Positions 7,390 to 14,465 of a DNA stretch of 20,852 bases are shown piece after piece. The stretch is taken from assembly GCA_902478395.1 (NCBI GenBank), contig CABSKZ010000008.1, positions 1 to 20,852 of the forward strand, in the 5' to 3' direction. Source of the DNA: an uncultured Eubacteriales bacterium (lineage in GTDB: Bacteria > Bacillota > Clostridia > UBA1381 > UBA9506). The notes under the pieces are model-generated. The model had not been told where the DNA came from, did no database searches, and saw nothing but the letters and a program-made list of their open reading frames with translations. Numbering within the stretch: position 1 is the stretch's first letter; each line of letters starts with the position of its first letter. A program made the translations under genes and the position numbers.

Positions 7390-8256
7390 TTATTGTGACA
7401 ACCGTTCTAAAACTGTCCCGATATCTGCATTCAAACAGATGGAACGGGCAGCGATTTCTTCCGGACAGACGGCTTCCCCCAGATTCACGCAGACATAAAT
7501 TGCGTTTGGATTCTGTGCCGCTGTCTGCCAGAAAGGATACTTTATGATAGAAGGCGTATTGCTGCCAACACCAAGTTCCAGCAAGAGGATTCGTTCCTGT
7601 TCATGCGAACGGACAAATTTCCCGTACCGTTGACAAGCGTCATTCCAACCGCTATTCTCAACAAAACGGCTGTCACAGCGCAGATTCATCGCCATCGGGG
7701 CTCCGCAGAGAGGGCAGCGCGGCACCAGTTCCGGCGGAATCCGCATATTGTCCTGTTCCGCAACCATTCGGCGGACAGCTTCCTCATTATCATACGTTTT
7801 CTGATGACACGGCACGGAGCACTGCCAAAGCCCGTAATCGCCCTGGGTATAAAAAAGGCGGCGTTTGTCGAATCCGGCCAGTTGAAACTGGTGATCCACG
7901 TTGGTCGTGATGACAAAATAGTCCTTGTCCCGTACCAAGGCAAGCAAATTCCGGTACGGTTTTCCAGCGGGCTGCGCGTAGCGGTTATAATAGATATACC
8001 TGCTCCAATATGCCCAGTATTCCTCTGGCGTGGCAAACGGATAAAAACCCGCCGTGTACATATCGCTGAAATGGTATTTCGCGATAAAATCTGAAAAATA
8101 TGCTTCGAACCGCGGACCGGCGTATGTCATCCCCGCGGAGGCAGACAGGCCCGCCCCCGCGCCGATGAGGACGGAACTGCAATTCTGCAGTTCCTGTCTA
8201 ACTGTTTCATTCAAGCAGTCTTCTGTAGATGCTTTCGTCTTCTTTTTGGAAAACAT
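7390..8256 (-). CDS. SirTM: class M sirtuin, probable protein ADP-ribosyltransferase
   Basis: Sir2-fold NAD-dependent enzyme of 288 residues. Members of this class modify a carrier protein with ADP-ribose instead of deacetylating lysines. Visible motifs: NAD-binding GAGAGLSASAG (32-42), TTNVDHQF with Asn119, YTQGDYG with Gln138 where classical deacetylase sirtuins have the catalytic His, and Arg193 in MNLRCDSRF. From memory these correspond to the residues (N118, Q137, R192) described for staphylococcal/streptococcal SirTM. A zinc site is likely formed by Cys146, Cys150, Cys181 and Cys184. The ATG at 8256 has a strong AAGGTGAT 5-6 nt upstream, inside the macrodomain gene, so the ORFs overlap by 50 nt. 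The usual GcvH-L carrier and lipoate ligase genes are not beside it, so the target is unknown. Confidence 0.9.
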   Translation of the reverse strand: MFSKKKTKASTEDCLNETVRQELQNCSSVLIGAGAGLSASAGMTYAGPRFEAYFSDFIAKYHFSDMYTAGFYPFATPEEYWAYWSRYIYYNRYAQPAGKPYRNLLALVRDKDYFVITTNVDHQFQLAGFDKRRLFYTQGDYGLWQCSVPCHQKTYDNEEAVRRMVAEQDNMRIPPELVPRCPLCGAPMAMNLRCDSRFVENSGWNDACQRYGKFVRSHEQERILLLELGVGSNTPSIIKYPFWQTAAQNPNAIYVCVNLGEAVCPEEIAARSICLNADIGTVLERLSQ

Positions 8257-8980
8257 TAAATATCACCTTGATTTTACTCCTTGATTGTTTTAAATAGGCT
8301 TCAACCGTTCGGACGGCAGTTTCCGCCGCCAATTCGTTTGGAAAATGGAATTCTCCCGTGGAGATGCAGCAGAATGCGATGGAGGTAATGCCGGTTGCTT
8401 CTGCCAGCTTCAGGCAAGAGCGGTAGCAGGATGCGAGCAGATCACAGTCTACTTCCGTTACGCGGCTTGATATGACTGGGCCTACGGTATGGAGAACATA
8501 TCTGCACGGCAGATTAAACGCCGGGGTTATTTTGGCTTGTCCGGCCGGCTCCAAACCTCCCTGCTTTTCCATGATTCTCTGGCACGCCAGACGGAGTTGG
8601 ATTCCCGCAGCCGAATGAATTGCATTATCTACGCATCCGTGGTGCGGGATGAAGCAGCCAAGCAGTTCGCGGTTTGCCGCGTTGACGATTGCGTCCGCCC
8701 GCAGTGTGGTGATATCCCCTTTCCACAGATACAAAGAACCACGGGCAGGACACAGGTCTAAAATATCAACGACATCTTTCCGCTTCAGTTCCTCCTGCAG
8801 ATAGCCGTCCTGAATGGTCAAAAAAGCGCTGTCTGCCGACATGGGAGGGCGAAGATTGCACAGCGCGCGAAACAAAGCTTTTTTATCTGCTGTTTGTTTT
8901 GGCTGCACCATTTTATACGCCGGCATCTCATTTAGCAAATATCCGATTAAATAATCGAGCCGTTCCTCCTGCCTCATCAT
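8207..8980 (-). CDS. Zinc-type macrodomain protein-ADP-ribose hydrolase
   Basis: MacroD-like hydrolase that removes ADP-ribose from proteins, here expected to reverse SirTM. Of 257 residues, the first ~75 form the N-terminal extension typical of this family (DYLIGYLLNEMP and onwards). The macrodomain follows: WKGDITTLRADAIVNAAN with GDI 88-90 and NAAN 100-103, then the zinc-binding signature GCFIPHHGCVDNAIH with Cys109, His114 and Cys116, later YVLHTVGPV and CISTGEFHFPNELAAE. This CFxPxHxC signature marks the zinc macrodomains found next to SirTM in staphylococci and streptococci. ATG at 8980 has GAGGAG 4 nt upstream; a second ATG at 8977 is equally possible. It lies 96 nt behind the MBL-like gene, with no strong terminator between, so the three may be one operon. 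Confidence 0.93.
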   Translation of the reverse strand: MMRQEERLDYLIGYLLNEMPAYKMVQPKQTADKKALFRALCNLRPPMSADSAFLTIQDGYLQEELKRKDVVDILDLCPARGSLYLWKGDITTLRADAIVNAANRELLGCFIPHHGCVDNAIHSAAGIQLRLACQRIMEKQGGLEPAGQAKITPAFNLPCRYVLHTVGPVISSRVTEVDCDLLASCYRSCLKLAEATGITSIAFCCISTGEFHFPNELAAETAVRTVEAYLKQSRSKIKVIFNVFQKEDESIYRRLLE

Positions 8981-9076
8981 GGTTCTCCTCTCCGTTTTCT
9001 GTATTCAAACATCAGCACGTCCGCTATCCAGAACCCCAGCAAAAAAACGCTTCCGGTTTCTGGCATCGGCTGCCTG

Positions 9077-9877
9077 TTATTTCGCATAGAAAAAGCCTGC
9101 GGTCATATCCAAATAATTCTCGCCGCCAAAATCCGGGTACAGCCCTTTTACTTCTTCTTTAAATGAACCAGCGTCACTGTGCCGTGCGGCAATAGCCTTT
9201 AACTTTTGCAGGTAGCTGATTTTTGTGCGTACATCCTTTAAATCCTCCGGCGTATAGTGGGAGGTAAGAATCAGCGTATACCCTGTATCAATATATTGTT
9301 CCAGTTTGCTGATGATTGCATCCGCATGCCCGGGGCCGGCGACAATAGAATGGCAGTCATGCCCGAGCATGTGGGTATATACCGCATTGATTTCAGGAAT
9401 TTCAATATCAAATGCCTCTTCTGTCGGCGTAATTCGAAAAACAATGCCCCCGATAGTGGTTTCTCCGGGCTCAAGGTAATCCGTAACAGTATGGATGGCC
9501 GCATCAAAGCTATCTCCGAAGGCACCTGCAAAATTGTCGATTAACGCTTTCCCACCGCCGCTATGGCCGTATTCATCCGCGTTTTTCGTGGCATATTTTT
9601 TTGTTTCCGGAAGAAATGATGCGCCTGCCATATGGTAAGCCAGCAGCATGCCGGCAACATGCAAATTCCGCTCCGCCAGGTAGGCGGCAAGCTCTCTGTT
9701 GTTGTCATGGAAGCAGGGGGATTCGATAAGCACCGCAGTACCATTTTTTTCAACGATAAATACCTCATCGTCAATAAAATCATTGGTTTTGTACGCATGA
9801 AGCCGAATGGTCCCGAAATCATAGACGTTCATTTCCCCTTTTGCCAATGTAATCCTCTCAAAATTGGTTTTGTTCAT
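9077..9877 (-). CDS. Metallo-beta-lactamase-fold protein with degenerate metal motif
   Basis: 266-residue cytoplasmic protein whose pattern resembles the MBL fold: alternating beta strands (DEVFIVEKNGTAVLIESP, matching the strand that ends in a loop Asp in active enzymes), then a helix and strand VAGMLLAYHMAGASF at the place of HxHxDH, later GHDCHSIVAG and LILTSHYTPEDL. Only His82 of the first metal motif remains, and the loop has SP (53-54) instead of D. It may therefore bind one metal, bind differently, or not hydrolyse anything. ATG at 9877 has a perfect AAAGGAGG 8 nt upstream; an upstream in-frame ATG at 9973 is outside the promoter. Divergent from an HxlR regulator gene. Function unknown; fold assignment is by eye only. 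Confidence 0.7.
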   Translation of the reverse strand: MNKTNFERITLAKGEMNVYDFGTIRLHAYKTNDFIDDEVFIVEKNGTAVLIESPCFHDNNRELAAYLAERNLHVAGMLLAYHMAGASFLPETKKYATKNADEYGHSGGGKALIDNFAGAFGDSFDAAIHTVTDYLEPGETTIGGIVFRITPTEEAFDIEIPEINAVYTHMLGHDCHSIVAGPGHADAIISKLEQYIDTGYTLILTSHYTPEDLKDVRTKISYLQKLKAIAARHSDAGSFKEEVKGLYPDFGGENYLDMTAGFFYAK

Positions 9878-9936
9878 GGTCTGTTCCTCCTTTAATAAAT
9901 CGGCAGGGAATATTGACTTTCCCGCTGTCTGATTAT

Positions 9937-9965
9937 ATAATAATCCTATTAGGACCATTTGTAAA
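9937..9965 (-). promoter_or_regulatory. Promoter with internal palindrome, upstream of the MBL-like gene
   Basis: On the minus strand: -35 TTTACA (9965-9960), 17-nt spacer, -10 TATTAT (9942-9937). The spacer contains a perfect inverted repeat, TCCTA-A-TAGGA (9954-9944), and the -35 is overlapped by AAAGT-N4-ACTTT (9963-9976). Both are candidate operators for the divergent HxlR-type protein, as DUF24 genes usually control the neighbouring divergent gene. Which site is used is not decidable from sequence. Confidence 0.6.
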
Positions 9966-10111
9966 GTAAGCACTTTATTGTGCCGTAGTTACCAAAAGGA
10001 TACCATTGGACAGTTGACGAAATGATGCTATGTCATAAAAAGGCACAATTAACCGTTCAACCAAATCCGGCCCGGAGTGCAGACAAATTATTCAGACAGG
10101 AGGCGTATATT

Positions 10112-10432
10112 ATGGAACAGGAATTACCCGCATGCCCAGTGGAAACAACGTTGATGCTGATTGGGGACAAGTGGAAGGTTTTGATTTTAAGGGATCTACT
10201 CGGAGGGACAAAACGGTTTGGGGAACTGAAAAAGTCCATCGGCACCGTAAGTCAAAAAGTATTGACGTCGCAGCTTCGCGACATGGAACAAAAAGGTCTG
10301 GTCTCCCGCAAGGTTTACGCCGAGGTTCCGCCAAGAGTTGAATATACCCTGACCGAAACCGGCTACAGCCTGAAACCGATTTTGGATGCTATGGAAACCT
10401 GGGGAAAACAATATAAAACGAAAATTATATAA
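10112..10432 (+). CDS. HxlR/DUF24-family transcriptional regulator
   Basis: Small winged-helix regulator of 106 residues, the only plus-strand gene in the window. Family motifs: CPVETTLMLIGDKWKVLILRDLL near the N-terminus, KRFGELKKSIGTVSQKVLTSQLRDMEQKGLVSRKVY (the recognition helix and wing), and VEYTLTETGYSLKPILDAME. The sole cysteine is Cys8, at the place of the redox-sensing N-terminal Cys of relatives such as B. subtilis YodB; thiol or electrophile sensing is inferred from that. ATG at 10112 has AGGAGG 8 nt upstream, so the open frame upstream to 10022 is not part of it. The gene is divergent from the MBL-like gene and probably regulates it, perhaps together with the macrodomain-sirtuin pair. 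It converges on the response regulator gene. Confidence 0.93.
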   Translation: MEQELPACPVETTLMLIGDKWKVLILRDLLGGTKRFGELKKSIGTVSQKVLTSQLRDMEQKGLVSRKVYAEVPPRVEYTLTETGYSLKPILDAMETWGKQYKTKII

Positions 10433-10600
10433 CAAGATTATAATCAAAGAATTTTGCTTTCGTGAAATTTTACACGAATGGTGTTTCAGTGAGGCGGGGG
10501 AGATTCACTACCCAACCACCTGTATTTGTAAACCCAGCTTTCGCCCACCTGTTGTGGCACACTGCAAAAACAGTTTTGGGCAGTTCGCGCAAAAGTACGC

Positions 10601-10629
10601 CGCAGCTGGGGATAACTTTCCCAGCTGCG
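10601..10629. terminator. Bidirectional intrinsic terminator between hxlR-type gene and response regulator
   Basis: Perfect 10-bp GC-rich stem (10601-10610 with 10620-10629, CGCAGCTGGG/CCCAGCTGCG) around a 9-nt loop. On plus it is followed by TTATATTTT, a fair U-tract, about 170 nt past the hxlR-type gene. On minus it begins directly at the response-regulator stop codon (10632-10630). It separates two convergent transcription units. Confidence 0.65.
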
Positions 10630-11325
10630 TTATATTTTAAAGCGGTATCCAGCACCCCAGACCGTTTCAATATACTGGCTTTTCGCCGGATTTTCCTCTA
10701 TTTTTTCCCGTATTCTCGCAATATGGACCGTTACCGTGGAAGCGTCCGAAAGCGCGTCATAGCCCCAGACCCGTTCAAACAGTGTCTCCTTGTCATATAC
10801 GCGGTTTGGGTTTTCCGCTAAGAACAGCAGCAGCTCAAACTCTTTCTGTTTGAGCGTCACCTCGCTTCCATTGACAAACACGCGCATTCCATCCTTGTCA
10901 ATTTTCAGCCCGCGCACCAGAATGACTTTGTTTTGGTTTTGTGCGCGTTGCTTTTGTGAGAAACGTTCATAGGTTTTCAGGTGGGCGTTGACCCTCGCCA
11001 CCAATTCTCCCATCCCGAATGGCTTGGTGATGTAATCGTCCGCTCCGAGGTTTAACCCTTTAATCTTAAAAATTTCCTCGTCCTTTGCGGACACAATGAG
11101 TACCGGTATCTCTTTGGTATCGGAAATCTCTTTTAAAATTTCAAAGCCATCCTTGCCCGGCAGCATCAAGTCCAGAATCACGAGGTCAAATTTTTCCTCC
11201 TGAATCAGCCGGCAGCCCTCGTCCCCGTCTGCCGCGCAAATCACGTCATAACCGCTCATCTGCAAATAATCCTTTTGCAGCTCCGCAATGGCCTGGTCGT
11301 CCTCAACAATTAAAATCCGCTTCAT
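10630..11325 (-). CDS. OmpR/PhoB-family response regulator
   Basis: DNA-binding response regulator of 231 residues. The receiver domain (~1-120) has the acidic pocket VEDD (Asp9, Asp10), phospho-acceptor Asp52 in LVILDLMLPGKDG, the Ser of IVSAKDE and the Lys of DDYITKPF. The C-terminal winged helix (~130-231) shows QKEFELLLFLAENPNRVYDKETLFERVWGY and the DNA-binding helix region VTVHIARIREKIE, ending in WGAGYRF. GGAGG lies 4 nt before the ATG, and ATG overlaps the kinase stop as ATGA, so both are made together. The likely target is its own ABC transporter operon, and possibly the secreted protein gene upstream; that is inference from position. Confidence 0.95.
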   Translation of the reverse strand: MKRILIVEDDQAIAELQKDYLQMSGYDVICAADGDEGCRLIQEEKFDLVILDLMLPGKDGFEILKEISDTKEIPVLIVSAKDEEIFKIKGLNLGADDYITKPFGMGELVARVNAHLKTYERFSQKQRAQNQNKVILVRGLKIDKDGMRVFVNGSEVTLKQKEFELLLFLAENPNRVYDKETLFERVWGYDALSDASTVTVHIARIREKIEENPAKSQYIETVWGAGYRFKI

Positions 11326-12644
11326 TCCGCCGCCTCCATAATCTTTACCTTCCGTAATGAAATCATAATGCTGCTTCCTTCTCCAAATTCACTGGTTGCC
11401 CAAATCCGGCCGTCCATCCCGTTTACAATCTGTTTGGCAATAGCCAGCCCCAGCCCGCTGGACCCCTCAATTTTCCGCGCGGAATCCGCCCGGTAAAACC
11501 GGTCAAAGATATACGGCAGGTCCTCTTTTCGGATGCCCTCCCCATTGTCTGCAAATTCAATGATGACGGAGGAGGAGGTCTGCCGCAGCCGTACTGTAAC
11601 TATGCCGGTTTCTTCCAGGATATGCTTGCGCGCATTGTCCAGAATGTTCTGCACCACCCGGCGGAAGCGCTTCGGGTCGACACTGACGAACACCTCTCCA
11701 TCCAACTCATTGGACAGGGAAAGCTTCTTTTTCTCACGCTCGAATGCAAATGCGTTGTCCTCAACGGAAAAAGCGATATACTGACGGATGTTCACCCGTT
11801 CCATGTCGAAGGGCAGCTGGTTCAAATCCAGCTTGGAATAGAGCAGCAGATCCTCTATCATGGTTCCGATTAGCACCGTCTTGTCCACAGCCTTTTGCAG
11901 GTACATCCGCTGCTTTTCCGGCGTATCTGCCACACCGTCGAGTACGCCTTCAATATATCCCCGGACAGCGGTTACCGGCGTCTTTAAATCGTGCGAAATG
12001 CTCGAGAGCAAGAACTTTCGGTTATCGTCATATTTTTCCTGCTGAAAGACCGTTTCCTTCAGCCGCAGCCGCAAATGCTCCACCGTGCGGGACAGCTCCC
12101 GAATCTCCCCGTCCCCTTCCTCTGCAATTTCCGTATCCAATTCCCCGTCCGCCAGCCTTTCCGTTTCTTTCTTGAGCCGGACGACAGGCCTCACGATATT
12201 CTTCATATTAAAGGACTGCGCAATCACGCAGGCAATCAAAAAGGTGATCAAAAACACTGTTATGACAAATAAAATCAAATTTTTATAGAATCCTGTCAGG
12301 TCAAGAGAAGGCAGAAGCTGCAACACCTGGTAATACGCTCCCTGCTGCGATTTAAATTCGCTGGACGTTACCGTATACCTCATATTTTTGTGCTGTATTG
12401 CCCGCTTCTCCATTTTCAAGTCCATCAGAATGCTTTTTGCCTGCACCTCGCTGATTCCCAAGCTGCTGTACAACAGTCCGCCGTCCTGCATCACAATCAC
12501 CTCAGACGAATACGCGCTGTCCGCGGGCAGTTTCTGCACCCGCATCGAAATATATCCGTACACCAGGCTGCAGCAGGAAGTAATCAGCACCGTAGCAATC
12601 AGGATGACGACATTCTGCACCAGTAAACGGTTGCGCAAACTCAT
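11322..12644 (-). CDS. Membrane sensor histidine kinase
   Basis: Two-component kinase of 440 residues. Predicted order: TM1 ~9-30, an extracytoplasmic sensor of about 90 residues (~31-120), TM2 ~121-144, HAMP linker ~146-197, dimerisation domain with phospho-acceptor His218 in SSISHDLKTPVTAVRGY, and the HATPase domain with N box VVQNILDNARKH, G1 box FADNGEGI, the F box IFDRFYRAD and G2 box GSSGLGLAIAKQI. ATG at 12644 has AGGTG 8 nt upstream; the GTG at 12650 is too close to it. It begins 26 nt after the permease gene and its stop overlaps the regulator start. The kinase precedes the regulator, the reverse of the commoner order. The signal is unknown; the sensor is larger than in intramembrane-sensing Bce-type kinases. 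Confidence 0.94.
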   Translation of the reverse strand: MSLRNRLLVQNVVILIATVLITSCCSLVYGYISMRVQKLPADSAYSSEVIVMQDGGLLYSSLGISEVQAKSILMDLKMEKRAIQHKNMRYTVTSSEFKSQQGAYYQVLQLLPSLDLTGFYKNLILFVITVFLITFLIACVIAQSFNMKNIVRPVVRLKKETERLADGELDTEIAEEGDGEIRELSRTVEHLRLRLKETVFQQEKYDDNRKFLLSSISHDLKTPVTAVRGYIEGVLDGVADTPEKQRMYLQKAVDKTVLIGTMIEDLLLYSKLDLNQLPFDMERVNIRQYIAFSVEDNAFAFEREKKKLSLSNELDGEVFVSVDPKRFRRVVQNILDNARKHILEETGIVTVRLRQTSSSVIIEFADNGEGIRKEDLPYIFDRFYRADSARKIEGSSGLGLAIAKQIVNGMDGRIWATSEFGEGSSIMISLRKVKIMEAAE

Positions 12645-12670
12645 AAACACCGCACCTCTTTCAGCGGGAG

Positions 12671-13414
12671 TTAAATATCCTTTTTGTCAAACAAATAATA
12701 TCCTCCCGCAAAAAACATCATACCACAGCCGCATAAAATAAGCAAGACTCGCAAAATTTTGTGCCAGTTGACATAGCTCCCGATGAACAGGGTGTACCAG
12801 TCAAACATGGACGTGAAAAAGAAGCTCTGGTAATGCCCGAACACCATTCCCAGCCCGCTGAATACCAAAAAGGCGAAGACGGAAAGCAGGAACGCGCTCG
12901 CGGTCCCCTTGGTGATGTTCGCGACCACAATAACAAACAGCGCGAAGACAAATAGTGGCAGAAAGGAGGTGAGGTACGCCACAAAGACCTTACCCACGCT
13001 TAAGGACATTCCCTGAATCGCGAAAGATACCACCAGCGAAACAATCATGACAAACAACAAATCTGCCAGAATAAATGTCGCGGCAGCCAGCACCTTGGAC
13101 GAGAATACCTTTATCCGCGAAACAGGCCGCGTAAGCGTCTGCTTGATGGTATGGTCCACAAATTCACCCGTAAACATATCGACGCACACAAACAGGGTAA
13201 ACAGCGGAATCAGGGTGCAGTTCAGCACAGAAAGCACTAATATGGAGAATTCCGAGGTTCCCGTCACCTTAATTCCCATAAAATTATTCACGCCTGCGAC
13301 AATCAGCCCCGCCAGAACAACCGACGCAATAGACAGAACCGCCGCTACGACAATTTTTTTCTTTTTTGAAATTTTATACAGCTCGTTGAGATATGCCGCC
13401 TTAAGCATCTGCAC
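12671..13414 (-). CDS. ABC-2 type transporter permease
   Basis: Membrane subunit of an ABC transporter, 247 residues. A short cytoplasmic N-terminus (LKAAYLNELYKISKKKK) precedes six likely membrane segments, starting at IVVAAVLSIASVVLAGLIVA, and including FSILVLSVLNCTLIPLFTLFVCV and the last at VLLILCGCGMMFFAGGYYLF. Between segments 2 and 3 is FTGEFVDHTIKQTLTRPVSR, the short coupling stretch typical of ABC-2/BcrB-like permeases. Start is GTG at 13414 (AGGTGG 6 nt upstream) or ATG at 13408. It overlaps the ATPase gene by 14 nt, so the two subunits are coupled. Substrate is unknown; BcrAB-like pairs often confer peptide-antibiotic resistance, which the linked kinase-regulator pair makes plausible but does not show. 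Confidence 0.88.
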   Translation of the reverse strand: MQMLKAAYLNELYKISKKKKIVVAAVLSIASVVLAGLIVAGVNNFMGIKVTGTSEFSILVLSVLNCTLIPLFTLFVCVDMFTGEFVDHTIKQTLTRPVSRIKVFSSKVLAAATFILADLLFVMIVSLVVSFAIQGMSLSVGKVFVAYLTSFLPLFVFALFVIVVANITKGTASAFLLSVFAFLVFSGLGMVFGHYQSFFFTSMFDWYTLFIGSYVNWHKILRVLLILCGCGMMFFAGGYYLFDKKDI

Positions 13415-14126
13415 TTTCGCCCACCTCGCTCAAATAGTAATTTTCCAAAGAAGAATAGCTCTTCAAAATGTTTTCCATTGTCTCCACCGCCAGCAGCTTT
13501 CCGCCGTAAAGAATTCCAATCCTGCTGCAGGTCAACTCCACGTCGTGAATCAGATGGCTGGAGATGAAAAAAGTGGTGTTCCTCTCCTCTGCAAGGCGCA
13601 GAATCAGCTTGCGCATTTCCACCATGCCTTCCACATCCAGGCCATTGAGCGGCTCATCCAGAATCAAAATCTCCGGACGGGAAAGAATGGACAGCGCAAT
13701 GCCCATCCGCTGGCGCATACCGAGTGAATAATTCTTTATTTTTTCATTTTTATATTTTAACATTCCTGTAATTTCCAAACATTCGTCAATCCGCTTTTCG
13801 TCTACATCGCTGTAAAAGCGGCCGCACATTTTCATATTTTCATAAGCAGTCATATACGGCACCGGACACACGTTTTCAATGATGCAGCCCACCTGTTCCA
13901 TCGCCTTTTCATACTGCGAAAACACAGAAAATCCGTTGATTTTCACTTCTCCGCGGTCTGGTGCCATCAGCCCCGTCATAATTTTCATCGCCGTGGTTTT
14001 TCCCGCGCCGTTCGGCCCTAGAAAACCGAATATCTCCCCACGGTCCACCTCCAAATTAATATCGGTGATTCCCCTGTTGTTTTTATACTGCTTCGAAAGA
14101 TTTTCAAGAATAATCGCCTTGTCCAT
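13401..14126 (-). CDS. ABC transporter ATP-binding subunit (BcrA-like)
   Basis: ATPase of 241 residues that energises the adjacent permease. Walker A GPNGAGKTT (37-45), a Q-loop position taken by Glu84 (IIENV) as is frequent in BcrA-like ATPases, signature YSLGMRQRM (133-141), Walker B ILILDEPLNGLD (153-164) and the switch His191 in FISSHLIHD are all intact. ATG at 14126 has AAAGGA 9 nt upstream. First gene of ATPase-permease-kinase-regulator. A leader with strong secondary structure precedes it (14127-14340). The family covers lantibiotic and bacitracin export and other drug or lipid export; the substrate is not visible here. Confidence 0.93.
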   Translation of the reverse strand: MDKAIILENLSKQYKNNRGITDINLEVDRGEIFGFLGPNGAGKTTAMKIMTGLMAPDRGEVKINGFSVFSQYEKAMEQVGCIIENVCPVPYMTAYENMKMCGRFYSDVDEKRIDECLEITGMLKYKNEKIKNYSLGMRQRMGIALSILSRPEILILDEPLNGLDVEGMVEMRKLILRLAEERNTTFFISSHLIHDVELTCSRIGILYGGKLLAVETMENILKSYSSLENYYLSEVGESADA

Positions 14127-14224
14127 ACAAACAGTTCCTTTCTGAAACGAAAATGAAGCCGGAGTAATCCGTTATGTATTTTTCCGGCCAGCCTGCCGGA
14201 TATCTTCCGCACCTGCATTGGATA

Positions 14225-14250
14225 GCAGCACCGTACCTATACGGTGCTGC
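14225..14250 (-). promoter_or_regulatory. Strong stem-loop in the ABC operon leader
   Basis: Arms 14225-14235 and 14240-14250 are perfect complements (GCAGCACCGTA / TACGGTGCTGC) with a 4-nt loop. No U-tract follows on either strand, so this is not a simple terminator. It is about 100 nt upstream of the ABC ATPase start, likely in its 5' leader. Outer pairing (TTGG at minus 14261-14258 region with CCAA near 14219-14216) suggests a larger fold. Confidence 0.45.
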
Positions 14251-14360
14251 AGCCTTAACCAAGGATGCTGTTACCTACGAATAATACTTGGTCTCTCAGG
14301 TGCTTATAATATTTTCCAGGCCAAGCATACGAAAGCCAAACATTGTGCCTAACCTAAGAA

Positions 14361-14394
14361 ACAGGGAATGACGAAGGGGGGTGTCATTCCCTGT
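14361..14394 (-). terminator. Intrinsic terminator after the exported-protein gene
   Basis: Perfect 12-bp stem (14361-14372 with 14383-14394, ACAGGGAATGAC/GTCATTCCCTGT), 10-nt loop. On minus it is followed by TTCTTAGG, a modest U-tract, about 70 nt after the stop of the 423-residue exported protein. It would separate that gene from the ABC-kinase operon. Confidence 0.6.
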
Positions 14395-14465
14395 GAAGGT
14401 ATGTCCACGGGCAAGTATATGTTAGAGCGGGACAGCCCATGAAGGTCCCAGCTCCCGGTTATTGG

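Larger units (their letters stand above)
14127..14465. other. Leader/intergenic region between ABC operon and exported-protein gene
   Basis: No gene in these 339 bases. Toward the ABC operon lies a structured leader: a perfect 11-bp stem at 14225-14250, flanked by further potential pairing. Toward the exported-protein gene lies a terminator hairpin (14361-14394). I could not find a clear promoter for the ABC operon; TATTAT at 14281-14286 on minus has no good -35. Confidence 0.5.
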
